A stretch of 64,000 nt of DNA, taken from Odontesthes bonariensis (taxonomy: Eukaryota; Chordata; Actinopteri; Atheriniformes; Atherinopsidae). Below, piece by piece: positions 21,906-31,619 of this stretch (its first letter is position 1; the number at the start of each line of letters is the position of its first letter). The notes beneath the pieces are model-generated. The model saw nothing but the letters and a program-made list of their open reading frames with translations, did not search any database and was not told where the DNA came from. The position numbers were made by a program, and so were the translations under genes. Location of the stretch: positions 26,533,538 through 26,597,537 of the forward strand of contig NC_134516.1 in NCBI RefSeq assembly GCF_027942865.1, in the 5' to 3' direction.

Positions 21906-22826
21906 AAATCACTCTCAGATCACCTCAAAGGAGTCACTCCTGATTCTTGTGCTCAAAAGTGCTTCTCTTTGGGGTTGTCTTGGTAGTGAAAATGTACAAG
22001 ATCTGAACCTTTGAGACAAACAGGATTACTTCTAGGGATTACATGTGATTTTCCAAGTCAAATAGAAGATCAATATTGTGGCCACGATTAGAATGACACT
22101 TATTTTCTATCAGAAGCGAGACTTTGTCTTTCTATAAGTGCCCTAATAGAAACACTGAGCTGTTCCTCATTATAGTAAGTGCTTCTTGTTGGGGTAGTTT
22201 CATGACCTGCAGATCTTCCTCGTGTGAGCTGAACGGCAAGCTCACCGTTATCCACTTTTTTTTTGAGAACATGGTGGAAAGTCCTGTTAAGTTTGGTGTG
22301 ATTCTGAACAGACTCCTTCAGCGATTGAAGACATTTCCTGGACTGTCTTCCAAAGAATAAGAAATGATCTCAAATAGTGGTGTGGATACCTCAGTAGGAC
22401 ATGCACTTCAACTTTATGCACATTCTTTGGGGAAAATGGTGGAAAGTGCTTTGAAGTTGGGGTGTGATTCCTAACTGACTGCTTCAATTATTGGACAAGT
22501 TTCCAGGACTGTCAACCAAATAGTAGGAAACTCTTGAAGGTCCATGTGGATTCCTCAGTAGGACATGCACTTCAACTTTATGCACATTCTTTGGAGAAAA
22601 TGGTGGAAAGTGCATGAGGTTGGGGTGGGATTCTTGCCTCACTGTATGATGAATCCAGACTCTTAAATCTTTCCACAGTGTGGGGAGCCAATTTACAATC
22701 CACCCACTTTTTCTGTCTCTTACACTTGATACCAGACTATACATTTGGTTTTGTCTTGTTTTGAAGTACATGTGATTGAACTCCAACTGGAAGCTTCCTT
22801 TGTCAAACAAGTTTCATGGAGCAAAC
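21906..22826. repeat. segmental duplication, copy 1
   Basis: About 0.92 kb nearly identical to 23585-25056, apart from the 0.55 kb MITE present only in copy 2. Starts gcaaatcactctcagatcac and ends tttcatggagcaaac. It contains twice the block gcacttcaactttatgcaca. No coding function seen. Confidence 0.85.
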
Positions 22827-23584
22827 CTGCAGAAAGCTGATTGATCACTCATCAACACCTAACTGCCCTCATGTCTGCATTCATTCCAAAACGATTATTC
22901 TTTGAATGGTTGTTTAATGGCCCATTGCCTGGACCATAGAGACCTTGTGGAAAAGGAAGGTGGAGTTTGTTGGAACCACAAACACTGAGCATATAAACTG
23001 GGCAACTCTGTTCAACACACTCACCCAGTGTGAAACGCAACGTGGAGGACACAAGAAAGCATCAACTGGACCCAGGAGAAATTCATGTAAGAAAAAAATC
23101 TGATTCATTGTCTGTGCTGACTTGTGTTTGAGTTCAGGAAGTGCTTCTGGTTGGGGCGATTGTATACGACAAATGCTATTGACTGTAACTGAAGCTCGCA
23201 GATGAGTGTATCACATGGAGACCACCTCAAACAGACACACTGATGGTTCTTGATTTCATAAGTGCTTCTCTTTTGGGGTTGTTTCGCTTGTGAGATTTTC
23301 TTCAATAAGACATGACTGTTCTTTCCTGAATTTGTCCCCAACATTACCTTAACACAGGCACTGACTACATTTCTTCAAAAAGTAAGTGCTACTTGTTGGG
23401 GTAATCTTGCAGACGGCTCTCATTCAAAGATCCTACTACAAAATATGAACTATAGATAAAAATGTATTTGCTAGGCATTTCTATTTAATTTCTACCTAAT
23501 TTGATGGCTTTGAAGTGAAAGAGTGCGACACTCTGGGACAGACCACATCCACTACGTAAATGTGAAGCCTCATTTTTGAGGGCA
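22827..23584. other. spacer between duplicated blocks, no gene recognised
   Basis: Includes three of the AAGTGCTTC...GGGG motifs described in the findings (23139, 23260, 23384) and a TATA-like catataaac near 22990. No exon is supported. Confidence 0.35.
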
Positions 23585-23967
23585 AATCACTCTCAGATCA
23601 CCTCAAAGGAGTCACTCCCGATTCTTGTGCTCAAAAGTGCTTCTCTTTGGGGTTGTCTTGGTAGTGAAAATGTACAAGATCTGAACCTTTGATACAAACT
23701 GTGTATTACATCTAGGGATGACATGTGATTGTCCAAGTGAAATAGAAGATCAATATTGTGGTCACGATTAGAATGACACTTATTTTCTATCAGAAGCGAG
23801 ACTTTGTCATGATAAGTGCCCTAATAGAAACACTGAGCTGTTCCTCATTATAGTAAGTGCTTCTTGTTGGGGTAGTTTCATGACCTGCAGATCTTCCTCG
23901 TGTGAGCTGAACGGCAAGCTCACCGTTATCCACTTTTTTTTGAGAACATGGTGGAAAGTCCTGTTAA

Positions 23968-24511
23968 AGGCAGGGTAGGGGATCTTTTTCTGGAACATTT
24001 TTTTACATATTGCTTGAAATACTCTTCACATCCCCATTGCAACCAATTAATTAAAAGTTTTGACACAAATATGAAAAGTTTTAGTGGCCTCTAGAACGTA
24101 CAATCTAGGAAAAACAGTATCCAATCATTGTGAACGGACCGTTCACAATGATTGGATACTGATGCCGTCTATCAAACTGCAATCTGCTCCTCCCTCCCCT
24201 CCTCCCCCCTGTGCGCGTACCCTGCTCCGTGAACAAATTACACGTCCAGAAGCTTGGCAGGAAGCTAAACTAGAGCCAGCTTGGCTTGTACCTAGCATTA
24301 TTAAATGTATAGTTATCATATACTAAATACTAAATACGGCAACGATCGATGCTTGCTGTCAGAAAAGCGCTCGTGCACCTTCGTGCGCGTTCATGTACTC
24401 TAGAGGCGTGCCTTCGGGGGAAAAGTGAAGAAAAGGGTTGGGACTTTTTACGTGTGTATTTTCAAAATGCAGCTTCGCTGGACTCAAAATCCAGGATCTC
24501 CTACCCTACCT
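23968..24511. mobile_element. TTAA-specific MITE, 544 bp, empty site known
   Basis: Ends AGGCAGGGTAGGGGATC and GATCTCCTACCCTACCT are inverted; TTAA lies at 23964-23967 and 24512-24515. The other duplicated block has a single TTAA here (cctgTTAAgttt near 22287), which proves the target duplication. A perfect 22-bp hairpin lies inside. Confidence 0.9.
24116..24160. repeat. perfect 22-bp inverted repeat with 1-nt loop
   Basis: AGTATCCAATCATTGTGAAC begins the left arm, and the right arm is its exact complement after a single A. It lies inside the TTAA MITE. Confidence 0.95.
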
Positions 24512-25055
24512 TTAAGTTTGGGTGTGATTCTGAACAGACTCCTTCAGCGATTGAAGACATTTCCTGGACTGTCTTCCAAATAATAAGAAATGATCTCAAA
24601 TAGTGGTGTGGATACCTCAGTAGGACATGCACTTCAACTTTATGCACATTCTTTGGGGAAAATGGTGGAAAGTGCTTTGAAGTTGGGGTGTGATTCTTAA
24701 CTGACTGCTTCAATTATTGGACACGTTTCCAGGACCGTCAACCAAATAGTAGGAAACTCTTGAAGATCCATGTGGATTCCTCAGTAGGACATGCACTTCA
24801 ACTTTATGCACATTCTTTGGAGAAAATGGTGGAAAGTGCATGAGGTTGGGGTGGGATTCTTGCCTCACTGTATGATGAATCCAGACTCTTAAATCTTTCC
24901 ACAGTGTGGGGAGCCAATTTACAATCCTCCCACTTTTTCTGTCTCTTACACTTGATACCAGACTATACATTTGGTTTTGTCTTGTTTTAATGTACGTCTG
25001 ATGGAACTCCAACTGGAGGCTTCCTTTGTCAAACAAGTTTCATGGAGCAAACAAG

Positions 25056-25473
25056 GAAATTTGTCCTCACTGAAGCCGCTTTCATATCTATGTGGAGGAG
25101 ATGGAGTGGTGAAAACTATCTGCCTCATCCCCTCCCCTGGCAGCTGTTGGTACCAGTACATCAGGAAGTAAGTAGCATCCTTAGTGTGGCTGCAGTTCAT
25201 CGTGGCAGACTGACCCTCGTTCTTCCACAGGAGAAGAGTCTGGCTCATATCACTCCCGTCAGTTAGACCTGCAGGAGTCAAAGTCACATTGTGTTACAGA
25301 AGCTCCAACAACTCTTCTGTGTGCAAATGAAAAAGAACAAGATGAAATTCTGATTATGAATTAAACGAGAAGAGAACTTCTTCTCCTTTCAGTCCTCAGC
25401 ATCATCATGTGCATAAAGTACCTGCAATACAGAGCAGAGCTGCAGAGAGTTTGATCAGAGCAGCTGGGATCAT
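25056..25473 (-). pseudogene. TRBV pseudogene, truncated in FR3
   Basis: The leader exon 25473-25422 encodes MIPAALIKLSAALLCIAG and splices in phase 1 to the V exon from 25268. The V exon has FR1 with first Cys (SATMNCSHTKD) and FR2 with conserved Trp (FLMYWYQQLPGEGMRQIVF), then SGFSEDKF, and there homology stops at the edge of the 23585-25056 duplicated block. FR3 end, second Cys and recombination signal are missing. A TGACATCA element at 25539-25546 lies 66 bases upstream of the start, a position expected for the V-beta promoter decamer. Confidence 0.85.
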
Positions 25474-25664
25474 TATTGTGTTGGGAGAAGACTGAACTTG
25501 GAGACCACAGTCACTGTCAGTGTGTGTGATGGCAGCTCTGACATCACAGCACAGATATGAAGGCTTGCATATGGGAGCGTCACATGACTGTGAGACATTG
25601 TCAGCTTGTACTTGAGCTCCCCCTACAGGAGAGCAGATAAATACAGATGGGAACAGGGTGCAGA

Positions 25665-25703
25665 GGTTTCTGTTCAGTGTTCACATGTGTTTGGATCACT
25701 GTG
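25665..25703 (-). other. 23-bp-spacer recombination signal (RSS)
   Basis: On the minus strand: heptamer CACAGTG (25703-25697), a spacer of exactly 23, nonamer ACAGAAACC (25673-25665). It directly follows the V exon ending CAVSQHS. V-beta segments use 23-RSS, so orientation and type agree. Confidence 0.92.
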
Positions 25704-26181
25704 TTGACTCACAGCACAGAAATACCAGCCTTTATCTTCTGGCTGCAGTTTCTTTACTGTGAATGTTCCTCTCTCAGCTTCAGTCTTGGTGGCTGAGCAT
25801 TTGTCTTTGCTGAATTCTCCAAAGTCGTGATCTGTTTTACCTGTAGCTGTGAACACGGTAAGTTTCATAGTTTCTCAAGGCAGCTGTCTGTACCAGTACA
25901 TCTGGTGATAGCCTCCACCCTTTGTGTGGTTACAGTGTGTTGTTGCATTTTCACCCTGCAGCTCCCACAGTATGGGAGTCTGGTAGACATCACTCCCATC
26001 AACATGACCTGTGAGTACAACAGAGAAAGTTACCACAAATGAGCATTTTACCAGTTAACGGTTTCAGCGGTGCAGACACCATCTAACTGCTGAAATGAAT
26101 CTGCTAATAACATACTACTTTACCTTTGATCCAGTGAGCAAGCACCAATAAGCTGAGGAGCCGATGTCTGATAGAGGTCAT
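25704..26181 (-). pseudogene. TRBV segment with an in-frame stop codon
   Basis: The leader exon 26181-26124 encodes MTSIRHRLLSLLVLAHWIKG and joins in phase 1 to the V exon 26008-25704. FR1 has Cys (ATTHCNHTKGGG), FR2 has Trp (YHQMYWYRQLP), and FR3 ends LQPEDKGWYFCAVS. The codon after QLP is TGA (25877-25875) where Gly is expected, a single G-to-T change. Splice sites and the RSS are intact, so rearrangement remains possible but the product would be non-functional. Confidence 0.88.
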
Positions 26182-26203
26182 GCTGTAAAACTCAGGCTCT
26201 CAG

Positions 26204-26592
26204 TTACAGTATCTCACTGTGTAGTCCCAGATATGAAGAGATGCAGGGAGGTGTGTCACTGCAAGGTGTGACCTTCTCTGATCCTGTGAACCAACAGGAG
26301 GCCACGTTTGTTATGTGGGAGGAGCTTAACTGAAGTGAACACAGCTGTGGAACCAGGAAGATTAGACTGTGTGAAGTATGAATCAGCTGATGGAGAAGTT
26401 CCACCATGTGATCCGTTCTGATATTGACGTGCACACTTGTAACACTTTGAAATATTGGAATGAACATTTTTCTGTCCTTAACAAATATTCAAACAAGTGA
26501 AACGGAGGCGGGTTTGTGTGTGGTCGGTACAGGAGTTCGTCAGTGTCTTTGGACATGTTGACGGAGCTGATGGTGCTTTAAAGACAGAGGCA
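26204..26592. other. TRBV intergenic, no gene seen
   Basis: Upstream region of the 26-kb V gene. No exon or RSS could be found. Confidence 0.4.
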
Positions 26593-26660
26593 CATATACT
26601 ATCTGATATACTACAGATATAGATATACTATCTGATATACTACAGATATAGATATACTAT
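26593..26660 (+). repeat. AT-rich tandem repeat, unit about 33 bp
   Basis: The block atactatctgatatactaca with gatatagat is repeated about twice. Confidence 0.8.
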
Positions 26661-26813
26661 TTGGGGTTTGTCACAGAACTTCTGAGCTTTTTGTCTATTT
26701 TGTTTGTTTCACAGTCTGCACATTCACCAGTTTTTTTCACCGTGAAGTTAAGTTTGTGAATGACTCACCGTTGGTGTAGAAGACATCTTAATTCACAATG
26801 AAACAATCGCTAC

Positions 26814-26865
26814 CTGTGAGGAAATGATAAATAAGAAATATGATGATCCTGTAGAAGTCTGACAT
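26814..26865 (-). pseudogene. orphan TRBV leader exon
   Basis: MSDFYRIIIFLIYHFLTG ends at a GT donor (gtagcg) in phase 1 and is 52 nt long, exactly like the leader exon at 25473-25422. A TGACGTCA element at 26880-26887 lies just upstream. No V exon or RSS follows before the next gene at 26181, so the V exon was deleted. The call rests on hydrophobicity, length and phase. Confidence 0.5.
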
Positions 26866-27594
26866 GAGTGCAGTCACTCTGACGTCAGCAATGAAACACA
26901 GGAGTGAAATCATGACAGGGTTTCTCCTTTTAACTGAACTGAGAGGGATTTTATGAGCCAACCGATGTGATGTCAAGAGAGGAGTGGCTTCCTGTGGCTG
27001 TAAAGCAGACTGATGGCTCCCATTGTTGCTGCAGTTATCCATCATTTACCTGCATTCTTAAACTTTTGCTTTTTCAGAAACATGAAAAAGGCTCATTACA
27101 CTTTTTTAAAACCCAAAGTGCTGCCTTGTGTAGTGAGATCTTCCAAACTGGAAGATGAGGAGAGGAAGAAGAAAGAAGTCATTTGATTTATGGCAACGTG
27201 TCAAAAACACGTGACATCACATTTCCAAACGGAGCGGCCAACAAACAGTAAATCAACTTCAACAATCAACAGTGTGAGACATGTGATGTGTGTCTGGTGG
27301 GAGCGTTCCAGAGGTGAGGGGCAGCTCATCTGCAGATTCTGGATGCCATAGGGTACCAACAAGGAGACTTCTGTTTATTCACTATTTCCATGAAGGAAAT
27401 GACATGAAACCTAAGATTTAATTCCCTTTTCTTTTTTCTTGGCAAACTTCATTACATTAGAAATTCTGTTTGTCTAAAGGATCTAGCATTTATACCCTCA
27501 CACCCCATTATAATAAAACCACCTCAGCAGGTGTCCCAGAGCAGTTTTTTTCATTTTTTAAAATTCAAACCCACTGAAGTTGATAAGTCGTGTG

Positions 27595-27633
27595 CAGTTT
27601 TTGTAGAGTTCAGAGGGGATTTGTGTCATTGTG
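27595..27633 (-). other. 23-RSS of the 27.6-kb TRBV
   Basis: Heptamer CACAATG (27633-27627), spacer 23, nonamer CAAAAACTG (27603-27595). The same signal with the same spacer follows the neighbouring V at 28.5 kb. Confidence 0.9.
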
Positions 27634-28065
27634 CATCTGGTGCAGCACAGTAGTAAACTGCACTGTGCTTTTGTTGGGCTGCTTTGTTTGTAAGAGAACT
27701 ATTCTTCACTGTATCCCCGCTCAAATCTCCACAGATGTTGAAGTGCTCTTTATATGGATCTTCCATTGTTTTATCTTTTAAAAACAAATGGTTCATAGCT
27801 GTGTTTCCAGGTGACTGATGGCACCAGAGCATTATCCAGTAGTCACTTTTATTGTGGCTGCAGAAAATCTGCACTGTATCACCAGGATTTGCGATGACAT
27901 CAGAAGAAGACTGACGGACCTCAAGACCCAGACTAACAGCTGGAGCAAGAGCAAAAGAGAACTTTAGATCAGGATAATGCATCAGAAAAACATCCACATG
28001 ATAAAGAAGGAATACTTTTTCAAATGATTACCTGGCATGCAGCAACAAATGGGAAGGCAGAACAT
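27634..28065 (-). CDS. TRBV gene segment, complete
   Basis: T-cell receptor beta variable segment. The leader exon 28065-28032 (MFCLPICCCMP) splices in phase 1 over a 92-bp intron to the V exon 27939-27634. FR1 contains EVRQSSSDVIANPGDTVQIF followed by Cys; FR2 has IMLWCHQSPGNTAM with the conserved Trp; FR3 has NICGDLSGDTVKNSS and ends HSAVYYCAAP with the second Cys. A 23-RSS follows at once. The leader is short and Cys-rich, and WCHQ replaces the usual WYQ, so functionality is likely but not certain. It would join to D-J segments on the minus strand to the left of this cluster or beyond. Confidence 0.85.
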
Positions 28066-28457
28066 TTTCTCCTTTAACAGCACAGATGATTTGTTTAAAA
28101 GCCTTGAAAAAAAAACACATAAAACTATGTTTCACAGAGTTTTGCAGATGTTGATACAGTCAGAAAAGTCTCAGCATCTATACTTGTGTTAAAGCTGAAA
28201 TGAGATGAGTGAGGTTTAAAGAGGAATGAAGAGGATGCAGAAACACCATCACTGTAACTGATGAAGTGGAAGGAGGGAGTGGCTTCACATATTCTTGCTG
28301 CTGTAGATCGCCTTCCTGGATGTATAAATCGTGCTAAAGTGAGACACCAAGTTAAAGTGTACAGAAACAGAGTTACTGAAGTGTGCTGCGAATGCATCAA
28401 ACTGAAAGGCAACCACATAGCAGCTGCTTTGGGAGCCTGCAGAAAAAAACTTGTGTG
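28066..28457. other. TRBV spacer
   Basis: Upstream region of the 28.0-kb leader; similar in layout to the 26.9-kb region (gagtggcttc shared near 28277 and 26981). No coding exon seen. Confidence 0.4.
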
Positions 28458-28496
28458 CAGTTTTTGTAGAGTTCAGAGGGGATTTGTGTCATTGTG
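28458..28496 (-). other. 23-RSS of the 28.5-kb TRBV
   Basis: Heptamer CACAATG (28496-28490), spacer 23, nonamer CAAAAACTG (28466-28458). Confidence 0.9.
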
Positions 28497-28811
28497 CTTC
28501 TGGTGCTGCACAGTAGTAAACTGCACTGTAATTCACTCCTGCATCTGGGATGTGCACAGATCCATTCTTTGCTGCGTCTCCAGCCAAATCTCCAGCGAGA
28601 CTGAAACCATCTTTATATTTGTCTTCCATTGTGACAGCTTTGTAGTTCAAATATCCAATGAGTTTCATTGCTGTGTCTCCAGGTGACTGCTGGTAGCAGA
28701 GCATCACTCTGTAGTCACTTTTACTGTGGCTGCAGAGAATCTGCATTTTGGCACCAGGATTTCTGATGAGATCAGAGGGAGACTGACGGACCTCAAGACC
28801 CAGACTAACAG
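28497..28811 (-). CDS. TRBV V exon, conserved Trp replaced by Cys, leader not found
   Basis: The V exon begins after the acceptor at 28812-28813 and reads AVSLGLEVRQSPSDLIRNPG, then ILCSHSKSDYRVMLCYQQSP, then GDTAMKLIGYLNY; FR3 has AGDLAGDAAKNGS and ends SAVYYCAAPEAQ. It is a close relative of the 27.6-kb segment. The framework-2 Trp is Cys (MLCYQQ), which normally destabilises the domain. I found no leader exon that joins in phase 1. An L1 insertion begins 170 bases upstream, so the leader may be displaced or lost. Confidence 0.82.
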
Positions 28812-28983
28812 CTGGAAACAGAAAGACAATAGAACATTTTAGATCATGATAAATGGTAAATGTCATGAATTTAGTGATTTCAGACAAATTATTGTAATGT
28901 ACTTTAACCGGGCCGACAGTTGTCCATTACAGCAGTGATACATTTCTGTGGCTTATCTGTCATCAATGCCCACCCAAAAGAAT

Positions 28984-30166
28984 GATTCTTTTTTTATTGA
29001 CATTCAGAAACAAACATTCACATCCGGTACATGTGCATGCATCTTACATCTCTTGTCTGTCCTAAATGCCAAAGTGGTATTTTTATTTTATGTCTAAACG
29101 ATAACAAAAAAAAAAGAACCAAACAACAACAAAAACACAAGAATATGTACAAAGTGGGGAGTGATCCTTTTTATATGGCATAGTTATTGATCTGTAAAAA
29201 TAAAATCAGGCCTATGGGGCGTGACATAGTTGACCCAGTTTTCCCAGTATGAGGTGAATTTCTCCAGTTTAAAATGAACAAATGCTGTTATTCTCTCCAT
29301 TTTATATCTGTCCATTGTGATGTCCATCCTGATGTTGACAGTTGGGCTCTCTTGTGATAGCCATTTCCTGGTGATATTCTTTTTGCAAGCCATTAGCAGG
29401 ATATTTATGAGGTGCTTATCTCTTTTCAGCCATCCCTCAGGTGTGTGTCTGAAAAACATAGTCTTAATGTCGAGGGGTATTTCACATTTGAAGATGTCCT
29501 GTAGGGCGTTGTGTATCTTTTTCCAATAGTCCTTCATGACCGGGCGGTCCCAGAAGATGTGATAATGGTTTGCATTTTGATTTCCACACTTCCTCCAGCA
29601 GACTGAGGAGTTATTGTCATAGTGAGATTTCTGGGAGGGTGTAATAAAGCACCTAATCAGGCTTTTCCAGCCAAACTCCCTCCACTTCTGTGAGCTGGTA
29701 CACATCCATTGATACCTCCATATTGTTGTCCATTCTTCTTCAGATATAATTATTCCTCCTTCCTTCTCCCATTTTGTTTTAATATATGAAGTTGAATGTG
29801 ATTTCAAATTCGACAGACTCTTATATAAACATGAAACAGTTCTATCAATAGTTTCTGAATTATAGGCTTTTGTAAACAGTTCAATCAAACATGTGCCAGT
29901 CTTTGTTACATTTTTCATCTTCGTATCAACGTAGTGCCGCAGCTGCAGATATCCATAGAAGTCTTGTTTTTCTTCTAAATGTGTCCTTTTAAGCGTTTCA
30001 AAACTGAGCATTTTTCCATCTTTCATTACCCTGCATAAGGCTGTTATACCCTTAGCTATCCAATCTTTGAATCTAGAGTCCAACTTATTAGGTGTAAACT
30101 CTGAGTCATAGGCGCACCATTTAAGAACTGTAATATCACTCTCGAGTTTATGTTCCTTTATGATAG
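28984..30166 (-). mobile_element. 5'-truncated L1-clade LINE with 12-bp target duplication
   Basis: ACCCAAAAGAAT occurs at 28972-28983 and at 30167-30178. Between them lies a minus-strand insert whose 3' end is marked by a short T run on the plus strand (28987-28994). This is a typical target-primed insertion, truncated at its 5' end. Confidence 0.88.
29184..30083 (-). CDS. C-terminal part of L1 ORF2, open frame of 299 codons
   Basis: Part downstream of the reverse transcriptase of an L1-type ORF2. It shows the conserved order of CWRKCGNQNANHYHIFWDRP (the cysteine/histidine knuckle) and PVMKDYWKKIHNALQDI, then IPLDIKTMFF. The frame is fully open to the stop after FTDQ, so the copy is young or only lightly decayed. 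It lacks endonuclease and RT domains and is inert alone. The first Met of the frame is not a real start. Confidence 0.82.
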   Translation of the reverse strand: MDSRFKDWIAKGITALCRVMKDGKMLSFETLKRTHLEEKQDFYGYLQLRHYVDTKMKNVTKTGTCLIELFTKAYNSETIDRTVSCLYKSLSNLKSHSTSYIKTKWEKEGGIIISEEEWTTIWRYQWMCTSSQKWREFGWKSLIRCFITPSQKSHYDNNSSVCWRKCGNQNANHYHIFWDRPVMKDYWKKIHNALQDIFKCEIPLDIKTMFFRHTPEGWLKRDKHLINILLMACKKNITRKWLSQESPTVNIRMDITMDRYKMERITAFVHFKLEKFTSYWENWVNYVTPHRPDFIFTDQ

Positions 30167-30178
30167 ACCCAAAAGAAT

Positions 30179-31239
30179 TTTAAGACCCAAAGAGACAATT
30201 TACAGCATCGAGCAGTTGGTTGTACTCACGTTATGTCATCATCACTGAAGGGCATCATCTTCATTCAAAACTGAGAGATGCAATGGCTGTCTGCAAGCTG
30301 TATATCAACAGTGTGGAAGTTAGTTAAAGGCTTTCACAAACTACTGAAACAGGTGTTACTCTGCACCGGTCTGGTAAGGATCCGACTGCCACGGGTTCCG
30401 TATTCTGTACATTAAGGGGGGTTCTGTGTGATGTCACAGGGGGCTCAGCGAATAAATTAGAACATTCTGGGGTTCTAATTCTGCACTAAGAGAAAGGGTC
30501 ATGGAGTAAAGAGGTTTTTAAATCAAAGCAAACATTTCTGTCCAGGCTTCTCATGTGGGAAGCTGAAAATCTGCTATACTTGTACACACTCGTTCAGGCT
30601 CACAGTTCACACCAGTGAGCAGCTAACAACTACGTGAAAACAGCGTTATATAGTGGCCATCCCCCTCTATATTCTCACCATTATCTGTTGGACAACCCAT
30701 AATAAAAGTGGTGGTTCTTTTGACTCCAGGGATTCATTTGATGTTGATCCAAAACCTTCTAAGTACATCAGTCGAGCAGAGAACTTGAAACTGTTGATGA
30801 ACTTGCTTCGAAACAACAGCTGAAACATCCAGTTTGAAACGTTCTACGTCTTCAAGGTTTGCATCTAAATGTTTGATGTTCAACCACGTTGTCAACATTC
30901 AATACGAATGACTGGAATGTTTATTTAAAAAGGGAAACTGGGCCGCGAGAGGCCACCCAGCCTTTGTGCAACAAAGTTGTTAAATACTGATCTCTTAAAT
31001 CAGTACCGGTCCGCGAGACATTCCAAACCGGGAAAATAAAAAAAATGTTTTAAAATTAAAAAAAATTTTTCTTTAAATTTTAAAAAAAGACATGGAAATC
31101 AGGAATTCTTTAATTTCACTCGCTCCTACACTCAATTCTATACTTGGAAATTGCATAGATTGCATTGTAGGAGGCCGATTATGCACGTTTATTTTTTTCA
31201 ATGATGACTGTCTGTCATCATATCCTAATTATCCTAATT
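30179..31239. other. no recognisable gene
   Basis: Region upstream of the TRBV cluster, then AT-rich sequence. A donor-like site at 30218-30225 (minus) follows ATGATGCCCTTCAGTG, but its phase does not fit the V exon. Confidence 0.4.
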
Positions 31240-31268
31240 TGTAAATGCGTCTGCTAAATGTAATATAA
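31236..31268 (+). mobile_element. L2/SINE-type 3' tail
   Basis: taaatgcgtctgctaaatgt matches the conserved 3' tail shared by fish L2 LINEs and their SINEs. The body upstream is too degenerate to call. Confidence 0.55.
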
Positions 31269-31430
31269 AAGAAGTGAATGCATGTAGAAATACCCCCACC
31301 CTCAGTGTCTGTTGAACGTAAAGTACAAAAAAAGTAGCTCATTTCGACTGTTTGCTTCTCTTCTTTGTACAGATCAGGTGGAGTCTGGCTGACTGTCACT
31401 GAGAGAGGAACCTGTGGCTTTTAAGATTAA

Positions 31431-31470
31431 GATTAAGAGTCTCATGCTCTACCGACTGAGCTAGCCGGGC
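31431..31470 (-). pseudogene. tRNA-Lys (CTT) 5' half
   Basis: The minus strand reads GCCCGGCTAGCTCAGTCGGT, then AGAGCATGAGACTCTTAATC, and stops after the anticodon. A TTAATC repeat then replaces the 3' half. Such halves arise from retrotransposed tRNA fragments or SINE heads. Confidence 0.75.
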
Positions 31471-31619
31471 TAATCACATGTTACAAAACATGCCTTTCGA
31501 AAAAAAAAGACGAGATAAAACAAGCCTAAGTCAACTTTCAGAGATATAGAATGACATCAGAACACATTCCTCCCTTTTCAACCTCTACCTACTCCACTCG
31601 ACTGGATCCCACTCAGCTG

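Larger units (their letters stand above)
23585..25056. repeat. segmental duplication, copy 2
   Basis: Direct repeat of 21906-22826. It carries an inserted MITE (23968-24511). Its right edge coincides with the point where a TRBV exon loses its reading frame, so the duplication edge truncated that V gene. Confidence 0.85.

Noticed and set aside
21957-23400. AAGTGCTTCT...TTGGGG motifs as TRBJ segments (FG box)
   Set aside because: They lack the GxG-T pattern after FG, lack a 12-RSS upstream, and lie in the wrong orientation relative to the V segments.
28903-28975. Alternative leader (MDNCRP) for the same TRBV
   Set aside because: In phase, but the donor gttaaa is weak and the peptide is not a signal sequence.
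30195-30260. Leader exon for the 28.5-kb TRBV
   Set aside because: The donor is good, but ATGATGCCCTTCAGTG ends in phase 2 and is not hydrophobic; joining to the V exon gives a stop.
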